NCBI RefSeq assembly: GCF_014212125.1
Contig: NZ_JACJVP010000017.1
Location: 20,572 to 84,571 of the forward strand
Source of the DNA: Cohnella nanjingensis
GTDB lineage: Bacteria > Bacillota > Bacilli > Paenibacillales > Paenibacillaceae
Length of the DNA stretch: 64,000 bases
Direction of reading: 5' to 3'
Every line of letters begins with the position of its first letter. The first letter of the stretch is position 1. A model generated the notes under the pieces. It did no database searches, was not told the origin of the DNA, and saw only the letters and a list, made by a program, of their open reading frames with translations. Positions 26,478 through 34,130 of this stretch are shown here, in pieces. Made by a program: the position numbers and the translations under genes.

Positions 26478-26570
26478 GAAAGGGATAGTACGTATTGACG
26501 TCCCTCCGGGCTAAGAGGAAGACGGACCGCTGAATAAAGGCAGGCATGATAGGGTACAGGGGGAGTGGGA

Positions 26571-26861
26571 ATGGCTTCATCGGATGTCATGGTGCACCTG
26601 AATCAGAAGGCGCTTCGCCTGCTGCAGGACGACGCCGGCAAAATCGAGAAACTGATCGCCATCCAAATGGAGAATCTGGCGACCCGCAAATGCCCGCTGT
26701 ATGAAGAAGTGCTGGACACGCAGATGTACGGCTTCTCGCGGGCGGTTGATTTTGCGGTGCGGGCGGGTCTGGTGGAAGAGAGCGCGGGCAAGCAGCTCGT
26801 CAGCGAATTGGAACGCAATCTTGCGTTGCTATACGAAGCGTTGGCACGGAAAGAAGAATAG
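26571..26861 (+). CDS. ylaN: YlaN family protein (DUF1507)
   Basis: A 96-residue cytosolic all-helical protein, nearly the size of B. subtilis YlaN. The strongly conserved block CPLYEEVLDTQMYGFSRAVD is present, followed by FAVRAGLVEE and a C-terminal helix ELERNLALLYEAL. YlaN is required for growth on low iron in B. subtilis and S. aureus, where it has been reported to bind iron(II) and counteract Fur. ATG 26571 is chosen because GGGGGAG ends seven bases upstream; GTG 26565 is too close. In B. subtilis ylaN adjoins ftsW; here they are separated by the cax and Asp23 genes. Confidence 0.92.
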   Translation: MASSDVMVHLNQKALRLLQDDAGKIEKLIAIQMENLATRKCPLYEEVLDTQMYGFSRAVDFAVRAGLVEESAGKQLVSELERNLALLYEALARKEE

Positions 26862-26882
26862 TGTCGCGCCCGTCAAACGTGT

Positions 26883-26926
26883 AAAGCCTTCGTCTCGCGG
26901 TCTCCCGCGGGACGAAGGCTTTTTTT
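26883..26926 (+). terminator. Rho-independent terminator after ylaN
   Basis: AAAGCCTTCGTC with an inner GC part pairs with GACGAAGGCTTT, followed by TTTTTTT. Also positioned to receive the convergent cax transcript. Confidence 0.92.
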
Positions 26927-26957
26927 GTGCGCGATTCGCAGGGGCGGAGCCCCGTCG

Positions 26958-28016
26958 TCAGACGAAGAAGAAGGCGACGCCTAGTACGATGTACACGAGC
27001 AGCAGCAGCTTCCCCTCGTACCAGGTCGTGGCGCCGTCGCGCGAGATCGAGGTGGCGATCAGGACGGCCACGCCGATCGCGGCGATCTCGACGGTCGTGA
27101 AGAGGATGTTCATCGGGTTGCCGAACATCAGACTGACGAAGATGAGCACCGGCGCCACGAACAACGCGATCTGCAGGCTGCTGCCGACCGCGATCTCTAC
27201 CGCCGCGCCGATCTTGTTCTTCAGGGCGAGCATGACCGCCGCGCTGTGCTCCGCCGCGTTGCCCACGATGGCGACGATGAAGGCGCCGACGAACAGCTCG
27301 GACATGCCGTATTGGTCCGTGAACGTATGCAAAGTGCCGACCAGCCACTCGCTCACGAAGGCGACCATGACGGTGGCGATGACGAGAAAGAGAATCGATT
27401 GGCCCTTGGACCAAGCGGCGGTCTCTCCGTGATCCGCCTGCGTGTCTGCGTGGTCCTCGAGCAAGCTCTTATGGGTGACCATCGAATAGACGAGCCAGCC
27501 GATATAGGCGATGATGAGCACCGCGGCGACGGTCACGCTGAGCGTCATCGTATCGCCCTGGGAGAGATGCTCGCTCTTGACGAATACCGCGGGGATGAAC
27601 AGCGCGATCACACCCAGCAGCATGAGCGACGCGTTCTGGCCGGCCAGGTGGATGTTGAACTTCTGCTCCTTGAACTTCAGTCCGCCGGCCAGCGCGCTGG
27701 CGCCGAGGACGAGGAGCAGATTGCCGATGATCGAGCCGGTCAAGCTGGCTTTGACCATATCGAACAGGCCTTCTTTGACGAGGAAGATCGCGATGATCAG
27801 CTCCGCCGCGTTTCCGAACGTGGCATTTAGGAAGCCGCCTAACCGCTGTCCCGCATAGTGGGCGACCGCCTCGGTCGCTTTGCCCAGGAAGCCGGCGACG
27901 AAGACGATCGTCACGGCCGAGATGACGAATTGCGCCACCGTGTTCCAGTGCAGGTAGTGCGCCAATGCGCTTAATACGAAAAACGCGATCAAGAGCGGGA
28001 AAAACAGCTTCTTCAA
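26958..28016 (-). CDS. Calcium/proton antiporter (CaCA family, Cax/YfkE type)
   Basis: A 352-residue membrane protein with about eleven helices that expels Ca2+ in exchange for protons. The two inverted c-repeats that form the ion site are clear: GNAAELIIAIFLVKEGL (c-1) with GSIIGNLLLVLG, and GNAAEHSAAVMLALKN (c-2) with GSSLQIALFVAP. Between the halves is an acidic/histidine loop (LEDHADTQADHGET) typical of Cax. The start is TTG 28016, read as Met, with AGAGGTG about nine bases upstream; the following MKKLFFPLLIAFFVLSAL is a natural first helix. Length equals YfkE. It is divergent from the Asp23 gene. Confidence 0.92.
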   Translation of the reverse strand: MKKLFFPLLIAFFVLSALAHYLHWNTVAQFVISAVTIVFVAGFLGKATEAVAHYAGQRLGGFLNATFGNAAELIIAIFLVKEGLFDMVKASLTGSIIGNLLLVLGASALAGGLKFKEQKFNIHLAGQNASLMLLGVIALFIPAVFVKSEHLSQGDTMTLSVTVAAVLIIAYIGWLVYSMVTHKSLLEDHADTQADHGETAAWSKGQSILFLVIATVMVAFVSEWLVGTLHTFTDQYGMSELFVGAFIVAIVGNAAEHSAAVMLALKNKIGAAVEIAVGSSLQIALFVAPVLIFVSLMFGNPMNILFTTVEIAAIGVAVLIATSISRDGATTWYEGKLLLLVYIVLGVAFFFV

Positions 28017-28135
28017 AACCGAACACCTCTTTGCGTCGTCTGTTGGAGAAATATGGGCACAAGCCCAGCTTCATTTACTATATCCAAAAGCGGCATATTC
28101 GTACAATACCCAAATCCGCGCCGGGGCTATCGGTG

Positions 28136-28164
28136 TTGCGAACGTTCATCTCATCCATTACAAT
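28136..28164 (+). promoter_or_regulatory. Predicted sigma-A promoter of the Asp23 gene
   Basis: TTGCGA at 28136-28141, 17-base spacer, TACAAT at 28159-28164. Confidence 0.5.
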
Positions 28165-28199
28165 GGAAGCAGTATCGTTAACGGGAGTGTGAGCCGCCA

Positions 28200-28583
28200 A
28201 TGACGGAGCAAATCGATCAAGGCTTGATTCGTATATCTGATGACGTTGTCGCCACCATTGCCGGGTTGGCGGCGTTGGAGACGCCGGGCGTGTCCGCCAT
28301 GTCGGGCGGCATCTCCGAAGGACTGGCCAAACGTCTGAGCGGGAAGAACGCCCAGCGCGGCGTGTCCGTCGAGGTCGGTCAAGTGGAGGCGGCGATCGAT
28401 CTGCGAATCGTCGTGCAATACGGCAGTCCGATCCAAGAGGTGGGCAGACGGCTTCAGGAGAACGTGCGCGAAGCGGTGGAGAACATGACGGGCCTGCGCG
28501 TCGTCGAAGTGAACGTGAAGGTCGAAGGCGTCGCGTTCAAGGACGAAGCCGAGCAGGAAGACGCGGCCAACCGCGTCAAATAA
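28200..28583 (+). CDS. Asp23/Gls24 family envelope stress protein
   Basis: A 127-residue protein of the Asp23 family (PF03780; B. subtilis YloU and YqhY). The pattern IRISDDVVATIAGLAALETPGVSAMSG, then GVSVEVGQVEAAIDLRIVVQYG and VREAVENMTGLRVVEVNVKVEGV matches the domain from end to end. Asp23 proteins are membrane-tethered or cytosolic factors linked to cell-wall stress and to fatty acid synthesis control (YqhY); which role applies here is unclear, since the gene lies away from both the acc operon and rpmB. The ribosome site before ATG 28200 is weak (GGGAG 15 bases away). Confidence 0.85.
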   Translation: MTEQIDQGLIRISDDVVATIAGLAALETPGVSAMSGGISEGLAKRLSGKNAQRGVSVEVGQVEAAIDLRIVVQYGSPIQEVGRRLQENVREAVENMTGLRVVEVNVKVEGVAFKDEAEQEDAANRVK

Positions 28584-28602
28584 ATAACGCCTACGAACGC
28601 CG

Positions 28603-28648
28603 AACGGCGCTCCTTCCGCGGTTGATCCGCGGAGGAGCGCCGTTATTT
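28603..28648. terminator. Convergent terminator between the Asp23 gene and ftsW
   Basis: AACGGCGCTCCTTCCGCGG at 28603-28621 pairs with 28627-28644 (one bulge); TTATTT follows on the plus strand. Confidence 0.75.
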
Positions 28649-28673
28649 GCTGGCGTTCGTCCAGTGTTGTTCC

Positions 28674-29861
28674 TCATCCATGCGAAACGGCCGTTCGGGA
28701 AGGGGCGCGCGCGGTTCGGCCGACGCGGTTGTACTCCCGGGAGATGCTGAGCAGGATGCCCATGCCGATCATCAGCGTCAAGAGCGAAGAGCCGCCGTAG
28801 CTGATGAAAGGCAGAGTAACCCCCGTCATCGGGATGGCGTTGCTCACGCCACCCATGTTGATGAGCGCCTGGATGGCGATCAGAGAGACGAGACCGACGC
28901 CGACGAGCGTCCCGAAGATATCGGGGCAGCGCAGCGCCACGATGAGCGCGCGCCACAGAAACAGCACGTAGAACAGCAGGAACAGCGTCACGCCGATGAA
29001 GCCCAGCTCCTCGGCCATGACCGAGAAGATGAAGTCGTTGTACGCCTCGGGCAAGTAGAAGAGCTTCTGGACGCTGTTCCCGAGTCCCGCGCCGGTGAGC
29101 CCGCCGTGACCGAACGCCTCGAGCGACCGCAGCAGCTGCAGGCCCGATCCCTGCTGATCGGCGAACGGATCGCGAAAGGCCGTGAACCGCGCCATCCGGT
29201 AACCGCCGTCGGCGTTAGGATGGAGCAGGAAGTACAGGCTCATGGCGAGCGCCGCGATGCCGCCGATGACGGCGCCGGAGAGCATGACGTGCTTCAAGTT
29301 CGATCCGCCGGCCACGACGATGGCCGAAGCCGTCAGCAGCAGGATGACGCTCGAGCCGAAGTCCGGCTGAACGATGATCAGCCCCGTCACGACGCCGACG
29401 ACGATCATGACGGGAAAGAGCCCCCGCTTGAACTCGCGGAACTTCTCCTGCTTCTTCGAGATCAGCGCCGCCAAGTACAGGATGACGGCCAGCTTCGCCA
29501 GCTCGGTCGGCTGGATGCCCAGCCCGGCCACTTGCAGCCAACTGCTCGCTCCGTTAATGGACGAGGAGAAGGGGACGATGACGAGCAGGATGACGGTCAG
29601 CATCATCAGGGGCAGGAACCACTTCTTGAACTTGGCGTATGGGATGTTCATGATGACCAGCATCACGAACGTGCCGAGACCGGCCCAGATGAACTGCCTT
29701 TTCGTGAAATAAAGCGCGTCGTTCCCGAACTTCTCGGTGGCGACGGTCATGCTGGAGCTGGCGCTGAACACCATGACGAGCCCGAAGCCGACCAAGAGCA
29801 GCGTCAAGATGAGCAGCAGAAAGTCCGGCGCGCCGCGCTGACTGTTCTCGGGGGTTCTCAT
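28674..29861 (-). CDS. ftsW: Peptidoglycan glycosyltransferase FtsW (SEDS family)
   Basis: A 395-residue, roughly ten-helix SEDS polymerase that assembles lipid II into septal glycan with a partner class B PBP. Family marks: PDFLLLILTLLLVGFGLVMVFSAS, IQPTELAKLAVILYLA, the QPDFGSS loop, the catalytic-aspartate extracellular region (ARFTAFRDPFADQQGSGLQLL) and LPFISYGGSSLL. FtsW is preferred over RodA because the C terminus is basic and the ylaN gene, its neighbour in B. subtilis, is 1.8 kb away. GGGGGAA lies 8-14 bases before ATG 29861. It follows yugN by 19 bp and is probably co-transcribed with it. Confidence 0.9.
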   Translation of the reverse strand: MRTPENSQRGAPDFLLLILTLLLVGFGLVMVFSASSSMTVATEKFGNDALYFTKRQFIWAGLGTFVMLVIMNIPYAKFKKWFLPLMMLTVILLVIVPFSSSINGASSWLQVAGLGIQPTELAKLAVILYLAALISKKQEKFREFKRGLFPVMIVVGVVTGLIIVQPDFGSSVILLLTASAIVVAGGSNLKHVMLSGAVIGGIAALAMSLYFLLHPNADGGYRMARFTAFRDPFADQQGSGLQLLRSLEAFGHGGLTGAGLGNSVQKLFYLPEAYNDFIFSVMAEELGFIGVTLFLLFYVLFLWRALIVALRCPDIFGTLVGVGLVSLIAIQALINMGGVSNAIPMTGVTLPFISYGGSSLLTLMIGMGILLSISREYNRVGRTARAPSRTAVSHG

Positions 29862-29880
29862 CGCTCTATTCCCCCGCCGC

Positions 29881-30225
29881 TCAGCTCAGCAACTGCTTCA
29901 GTTCTTGGACGCGCTGGGTAGCCGTGTTCAGGATCGGTTGCGGAACGGGCGATTCGTACTCCAGTCCGTGCGGGAACGTCGCGCGCCCGATGTAGACGGC
30001 TTCGATCGCGAGGATCGCGTCCGGATTCTCGAGCTTGCCTTCGACGGCGCGGGTGCTGAAGCGCAGGTAGTATTCGTTGTTGCTCGCTTGGTCGACCAGC
30101 TTCAAATCATATGTAGCGCGGGTATACTCCCATTGCCAACGCACGAAACCGAGCTTCTCGCTGGATTCGTCGAGGTGCGCAAGATCGCTTTTGATGCCGT
30201 TCAGTCCCGTATTTTCGAGAATCAT
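29881..30225 (-). CDS. YugN-like family protein
   Basis: A 114-residue protein of the YugN family (PF08868), unknown function. Visible pattern: MILENTGLNGIKSDLAHLDESSEKLGFVRWQWEYTRATYD, a beta-rich core (YYLRFSTRAVEGKLENP) and the C-terminal helix ATQRVQELKQLLS. ATG 30225 is chosen because AAGGAGGAAC ends about 6 bases upstream; the longer frame to 30252 includes that site. It is the promoter-proximal gene of a yugN-ftsW unit, which suggests but does not prove a link to division. Confidence 0.82.
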   Translation of the reverse strand: MILENTGLNGIKSDLAHLDESSEKLGFVRWQWEYTRATYDLKLVDQASNNEYYLRFSTRAVEGKLENPDAILAIEAVYIGRATFPHGLEYESPVPQPILNTATQRVQELKQLLS

Positions 30226-30273
30226 CAAATGTTCCTCCTTTGGAAAATGCAAACAAGCCTCTGTTCACCCTCC

Positions 30274-30302
30274 ATCATAGACGGTTTAAAGGCCTTCTGC
30301 AA
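30274..30302 (-). promoter_or_regulatory. Predicted sigma-A promoter of yugN-ftsW
   Basis: Minus-strand TTGCAG (30302-30297), 17-base spacer, TATGAT (30279-30274). Confidence 0.5.
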
Positions 30303-30350
30303 CCCCGCCCGGCGCGCCCTTGTCGAACATTCTTTGACTTTTGCCCCGCA

Positions 30351-30379
30351 TTACGGAAGGCCGCGGTTTCTGGTACAAT
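30351..30379 (+). promoter_or_regulatory. Predicted promoter of the M20 amidohydrolase gene
   Basis: TTACGG at 30351-30356, 17-base spacer, TACAAT at 30374-30379, with extended TGG before the -10. Confidence 0.5.
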
Positions 30380-30421
30380 AGGGGGCAATAGAGAGCCGTA
30401 GCGGAGAGGAGCAGAGAGCCG

Positions 30422-31597
30422 ATGTCGATCGACGAACGACTATTAACGCCGCTCTACGAACGGATGGTGGAGTGGCGGCGTCATCTTCACCGCCACCCGG
30501 AGCTTTCCTTTAAAGAGAACGAGACGTCCGCGATGATCGCGGAGCTGCTGTCGTCCTGGGGGCTGGACGTGACGCGGGGCGTCGCGGGGACGGGCGTGGT
30601 CGCCCGACTGCAAGGCGGTCTGCCGGGCCGTACCATCGCGCTGCGCGCCGATATCGACGCCTTGCCGATCCAGGACGAGAAAGAATGCGAATACGCCTCG
30701 ACCGTCCCCGGCGTCATGCATGCGTGCGGGCACGACGGCCACACCGCCCAACTGCTCGCCGTCGCCCGGTATTACAGCTTGAACCAAGAGCGGACGGCGG
30801 GGACGCGCGTATTCCTGTTCCAGCCCGGCGAGGAAGTGCTGCCCGGCGGCGCTCTCGGCATGATCCGGGACGGCGCGCTCGAAGGGGTGGACGCGATCTA
30901 CGGCGTCCATCTATGGTCCCCTTATCCATATGGCAAGATCGCCACGCGACCCGGCCCGTTCATGGCTTCTCCTGACGAATTCGAGATCGAGATCGTCGGC
31001 CGGGGCGGACACGCCGGCCTGCCGCACCAGGCGACCGATGCCCTCGTCGCAGGCGCCCATCTCGTGGTGGCGCTGCAGACGATCGTCTCCCGCAACGTCG
31101 ATCCGCTGGAGTCCGCCGTGGTTTCGGTCGGCCAGCTTCAGGCGGGAACGGCGCGGAACGTCATCGCCGAACGTTGCTATCTGAGCGGCACCGTCCGCAC
31201 GTTCACGCCGGAAGCCCGGGCCGCGATCCGGCAGCGCCTGGAGGAGGTCGCCCGCCACGTCTGCGACATGCACGGAGCGGACCAAGCGCTGACTTATTAC
31301 GAAGGCTACCCGCCGGTCGTGAACGACGAGCGGGAAGCGGCCCGCGTGCTGCGGGTCGCGGGCGCGCTGCATGCGGACGGTCCGGTCGGGCTCTGCGAGC
31401 GCATCATGGCGGGGGAAGACTTCTCGTATTATTTGCGCGAGCGCCCCGGCTGCTTCTTTTTCGTCGGCGCGGGCGAAGCGGACGGCAGCGCCGCGCCGCA
31501 TCATCACCCCAAGTTCGATCTCGACGAGCGGGCCATGCTCCACGCGGCCCGGCTGCTGATCGGGGTCGCCGACGACGCGGCCGGCGAACGCGCCTAG
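30422..31597 (+). CDS. M20D family amidohydrolase (N-acyl amino acid/hippurate hydrolase type)
   Basis: A 391-residue metal-dependent hydrolase that releases amino acids from N-acyl conjugates; relatives include YhaA, AmhX, YtnL and plant IAA-amino acid hydrolases. The metal site is visible: ADIDALPIQ, HACGHDGHTAQ (Cys and two His), FQPGEEVLPGG, GVHLW and the C-terminal AGEDFSYYL plus HHHPKFDLDE. The dimerisation lid (DEFEIEIVGRGGHAGLPHQATD) lies in the middle. AGGAG is 11 bases before ATG 30422. The natural substrate cannot be told from sequence. Confidence 0.9.
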   Translation: MSIDERLLTPLYERMVEWRRHLHRHPELSFKENETSAMIAELLSSWGLDVTRGVAGTGVVARLQGGLPGRTIALRADIDALPIQDEKECEYASTVPGVMHACGHDGHTAQLLAVARYYSLNQERTAGTRVFLFQPGEEVLPGGALGMIRDGALEGVDAIYGVHLWSPYPYGKIATRPGPFMASPDEFEIEIVGRGGHAGLPHQATDALVAGAHLVVALQTIVSRNVDPLESAVVSVGQLQAGTARNVIAERCYLSGTVRTFTPEARAAIRQRLEEVARHVCDMHGADQALTYYEGYPPVVNDEREAARVLRVAGALHADGPVGLCERIMAGEDFSYYLRERPGCFFFVGAGEADGSAAPHHHPKFDLDERAMLHAARLLIGVADDAAGERA

Positions 31598-31661
31598 AAT
31601 GGCCAAGCCGCCTTTCGGTTACGATAGAGGACGACACCGATAAGGAAGGAGCAAACCATTC

Positions 31662-32105
31662 ATGCGCAGAGTCGCCGATATCATGACGAAAGATTGCCAT
31701 ACCGTTACGCCGCAGGACAACTTATACGAGGCTGCCGTCCTCATGAAGCAGCACGACGTCGGCTTCATTCCCGTCGTGGAGCCGTCGAGCCGCAAGCTGC
31801 TGGGCGTCATCACCGACCGCGACCTCGTGATCCGGGGTTACGCGGAGAAGCATTCGGGGTCCACGGCGGTGACCGCCGTCATGACCGAAGACGTCGAGAC
31901 GATCTCGCCGAACCTGTCGGTCGACGAGGCCGCCGCCAAGATGGCCGAGAACCAAATTCGGCGACTGCCCGTCGTCGAGGGCGGCGAACTGCTCGGGATC
32001 GTCTCCATCGGGGACCTCGCCGTACGCGAGATCTTCGTGAACGAGGCGGGGGACGCGCTGAGCCGCATCTCCGAGCAAGATGCCCCCGGGCATGCGATTC
32101 ATTGA
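31662..32105 (+). CDS. CBS-domain pair protein (YhcV-like)
   Basis: A 147-residue protein consisting of two CBS domains in tandem (about residues 6-60: VADIMTKDCHTVTPQDNLYEA to GVITDRDLVIRG; and 70-125: VMTEDVETISPNLSVDEAA to GIVSIGDLAVRE). CBS pairs bind adenosine nucleotides and sense energy state. It most resembles the stand-alone YhcV type; acuB, which also has CBS domains, additionally carries an ACT domain that is absent here, so this is not acuB. AAGGAG lies about 10 bases before ATG 31662. A strong terminator follows. Confidence 0.85.
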   Translation: MRRVADIMTKDCHTVTPQDNLYEAAVLMKQHDVGFIPVVEPSSRKLLGVITDRDLVIRGYAEKHSGSTAVTAVMTEDVETISPNLSVDEAAAKMAENQIRRLPVVEGGELLGIVSIGDLAVREIFVNEAGDALSRISEQDAPGHAIH

Positions 32106-32125
32106 AAGCCGCCTCACCCGAAAAG

Positions 32126-32157
32126 CCCGCCGGACGCGAGTCCGGCGGGTTTTTTTT
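32126..32157 (+). terminator. Rho-independent terminator after the CBS gene
   Basis: CCCGCCGGA at 32126-32134, loop CGCGAG, TCCGGCGGG at 32141-32149, then eight T. Confidence 0.93.
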
Positions 32158-32403
32158 GGGTGCCGTGAGCTAAAGTCGCGTTTGCCGAAGAAGGGTCGCG
32201 TCGCCGGCTATTTGCAGGCAGCCGTTCCACTACGGCATCGCCTATCGGAAGTTCGTCCGAAATAGGCTACCCCTACAGGAATGCCCCGGGCAAGCTGGTC
32301 AAGGGGGTCCGGGCGGCGCGCAAAGCCCGGCAATTCGGGAACGGGTCGCGACCTGCGCTTAAGCCGCTCCCGAAATGGACATCATGGGGAAAAAGAGCTG
32401 CGC
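32158..32403. other. Gene-free stretch before the XPB helicase gene
   Basis: About 245 bp with no supported gene, tandem repeat or strong promoter match. It must hold the promoter of the helicase cassette; no hexamer pair stood out. Confidence 0.4.
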
Positions 32404-32417
32404 AAGGAGGAATCTGC

Positions 32418-34130
32418 ATGTCATTGCCGCCAAGATCCGTCGCGCCTGTCGTCGTCCAATCCGACGGGACGCTCCTGCTCGACGAGCGGCTGCCCCGCGC
32501 GGAGGAAGCCAGGGCGCTGCTGAGGGCGCTGGCGGAGCTGCGCAAACGTCCCGGCTCGTTGCATACGTATGCGATGACGCCGGTGACGCTGTGGAACGCG
32601 GCCGCATCGGGCTGGACGGCGGATCGCGTCCTGAGCGGGCTGCGCGCGCTCGCCCGCTACGGCATCCCATCCGGATTGGAGCAAGAGGTGAAGCGCCTCA
32701 TGGGCCGGTACGGACAATTACGCCTCGTCAGAAGGGACGGCGAATTGCTGCTCGAGTCGACGGACCCCGCGCTGCTGCGCGAGATCGCGGCGATGAAGAG
32801 CGTCTCCGACTGGCTGCTGCCGTCGGCCGGCGAAGGGGCCGTCGGCGTCAAGCCCGAGGCGCGAGGATGGCTGAAGCGGGAGCTGGCCGCAGGCGGTTAC
32901 CCGGTGATCGACGAGGCCGGATTCCGCGCCGGCGAGGCGCTGCCCGTGGCCATGCGCGAGCTTGGCGAGGCGGGGCGGCCGATCCGGCTGCGGGACTACC
33001 AGGCGGAGGCGGTCGAGTCGTTCGCCGCCGGCGGGTCCGGCGACGGCGGCAGCGGCGTGGTCGTGCTGCCGTGCGGGGCGGGCAAGACGTGGGTCGGGAT
33101 GGCGGCGCTGGCCCGGCTGCGCTGCGAGACGCTGATCCTGACGCCGAACGGCATCTCGGTCACGCAGTGGATCCGGGAGCTGCTGCGCAATACGACGTTG
33201 GCCCCGTCGGATATCGGGGCGTATACGGGCGATACGAAGCAGGTGCGGCCCGTGACGGTCGCCACCTACCAGGTGCTGACGCACCGGCATGCCGGGCAGA
33301 CGGACAATCCGCATTGGAAGCTGTTCGTCGACCGGAATTGGGGGCTGATCATCTACGACGAGGTGCATCTGCTGCCGGCGCCCGTCTTCCGTCTGACCGC
33401 CGATCTGCAGGCGACCCGGCGCCTCGGACTGACGGCGACGCTCGTCCGGGAAGACGGCCGGGAGTGCGACGTGTTCGCGCTTGTCGGGCCGAAACGCTAC
33501 GACGCGCCTTGGAAAAGCCTGGAGCGGGAGGGCTGGATCGCCGAGGCCGCCTGTCGGGAGCTGCGGGTACCGCTGGGCGGCGGCGCCGCGGAGAGCTACG
33601 CATCGGCGCCGGCGCGCGCCCGCCACCGGATCGCGGGCGAGAACCCGGCGAAGACGGAGGTCGTCCGGCGGCTGCTGGCCCGACATGAAGGCGAGCCGAC
33701 GCTCGTCATCGGCCAATACTTGAGCCAGCTTCGCGATGTGGCGGAATCGTTGGCGCTGCCCTTGGTAACCGGCGAGATGCCGCACGCGGACCGGCAGCAG
33801 CTGTTCGACCGGTTCAACCGGGGCGAGGTAGGCGTGCTCGCGCTGTCGAAGGTGGCGAACTTCGCGGTCGATCTGCCGGACGCCGCCGTGGCGATCCAAA
33901 TCTCCGGCAGCTTCGGATCGCGGCAGGAGGAGGCGCAGCGGCTGGGCCGCATCCTGCGCCCGAAGCGGACCGGCGCGGCGGCGACTTTCTATACGCTCGT
34001 CAGCGAAGAGACGGACGAGGTCGAGTTCGCCCGCAAGCGCCAGCGCTTCCTGCTGGAGCAAGGATATCAATACGAAGTCTGCCGGTGGCGGCCGGACTCG
34101 GCGGGCGGAGACGGAGGCGCGCGGACATGA
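32418..34130 (+). CDS. XPB/Ssl2-type DNA repair helicase (superfamily 2)
   Basis: A 570-residue SF2 DNA helicase resembling eukaryotic/archaeal XPB. An N-terminal XPB-type domain (about 1-190; SLHTYAMTPVTLWNAAASG) precedes helicase domain 1 with RLRDYQAEAV (Q-like motif), Walker A VLPCGAGKTWVG, WIRELL, the DEVH box YDEVHLLPA, motif III GLTATLVREDG that includes the RED motif typical of XPB, and domain 2 with VIGQYLSQL, a motif V region (VLALSKVANFAVDLPDA) and motif VI QEEAQRLGRILRPK. AAGGAGG lies about 7 bases before ATG 32418. Its stop overlaps the next gene by ATGA. XPB in bacteria is patchy (mycobacteria and some Bacillota); a role in DNA repair or transcription-coupled processes is inferred. 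Confidence 0.88.
   Translation: MSLPPRSVAPVVVQSDGTLLLDERLPRAEEARALLRALAELRKRPGSLHTYAMTPVTLWNAAASGWTADRVLSGLRALARYGIPSGLEQEVKRLMGRYGQLRLVRRDGELLLESTDPALLREIAAMKSVSDWLLPSAGEGAVGVKPEARGWLKRELAAGGYPVIDEAGFRAGEALPVAMRELGEAGRPIRLRDYQAEAVESFAAGGSGDGGSGVVVLPCGAGKTWVGMAALARLRCETLILTPNGISVTQWIRELLRNTTLAPSDIGAYTGDTKQVRPVTVATYQVLTHRHAGQTDNPHWKLFVDRNWGLIIYDEVHLLPAPVFRLTADLQATRRLGLTATLVREDGRECDVFALVGPKRYDAPWKSLEREGWIAEAACRELRVPLGGGAAESYASAPARARHRIAGENPAKTEVVRRLLARHEGEPTLVIGQYLSQLRDVAESLALPLVTGEMPHADRQQLFDRFNRGEVGVLALSKVANFAVDLPDAAVAIQISGSFGSRQEEAQRLGRILRPKRTGAAATFYTLVSEETDEVEFARKRQRFLLEQGYQYEVCRWRPDSAGGDGGART

Noticed and set aside
31662..32105. acuB displaced from the acu operon
   Set aside because: The protein has two CBS domains but no ACT domain, and its context is unrelated to acetate genes.
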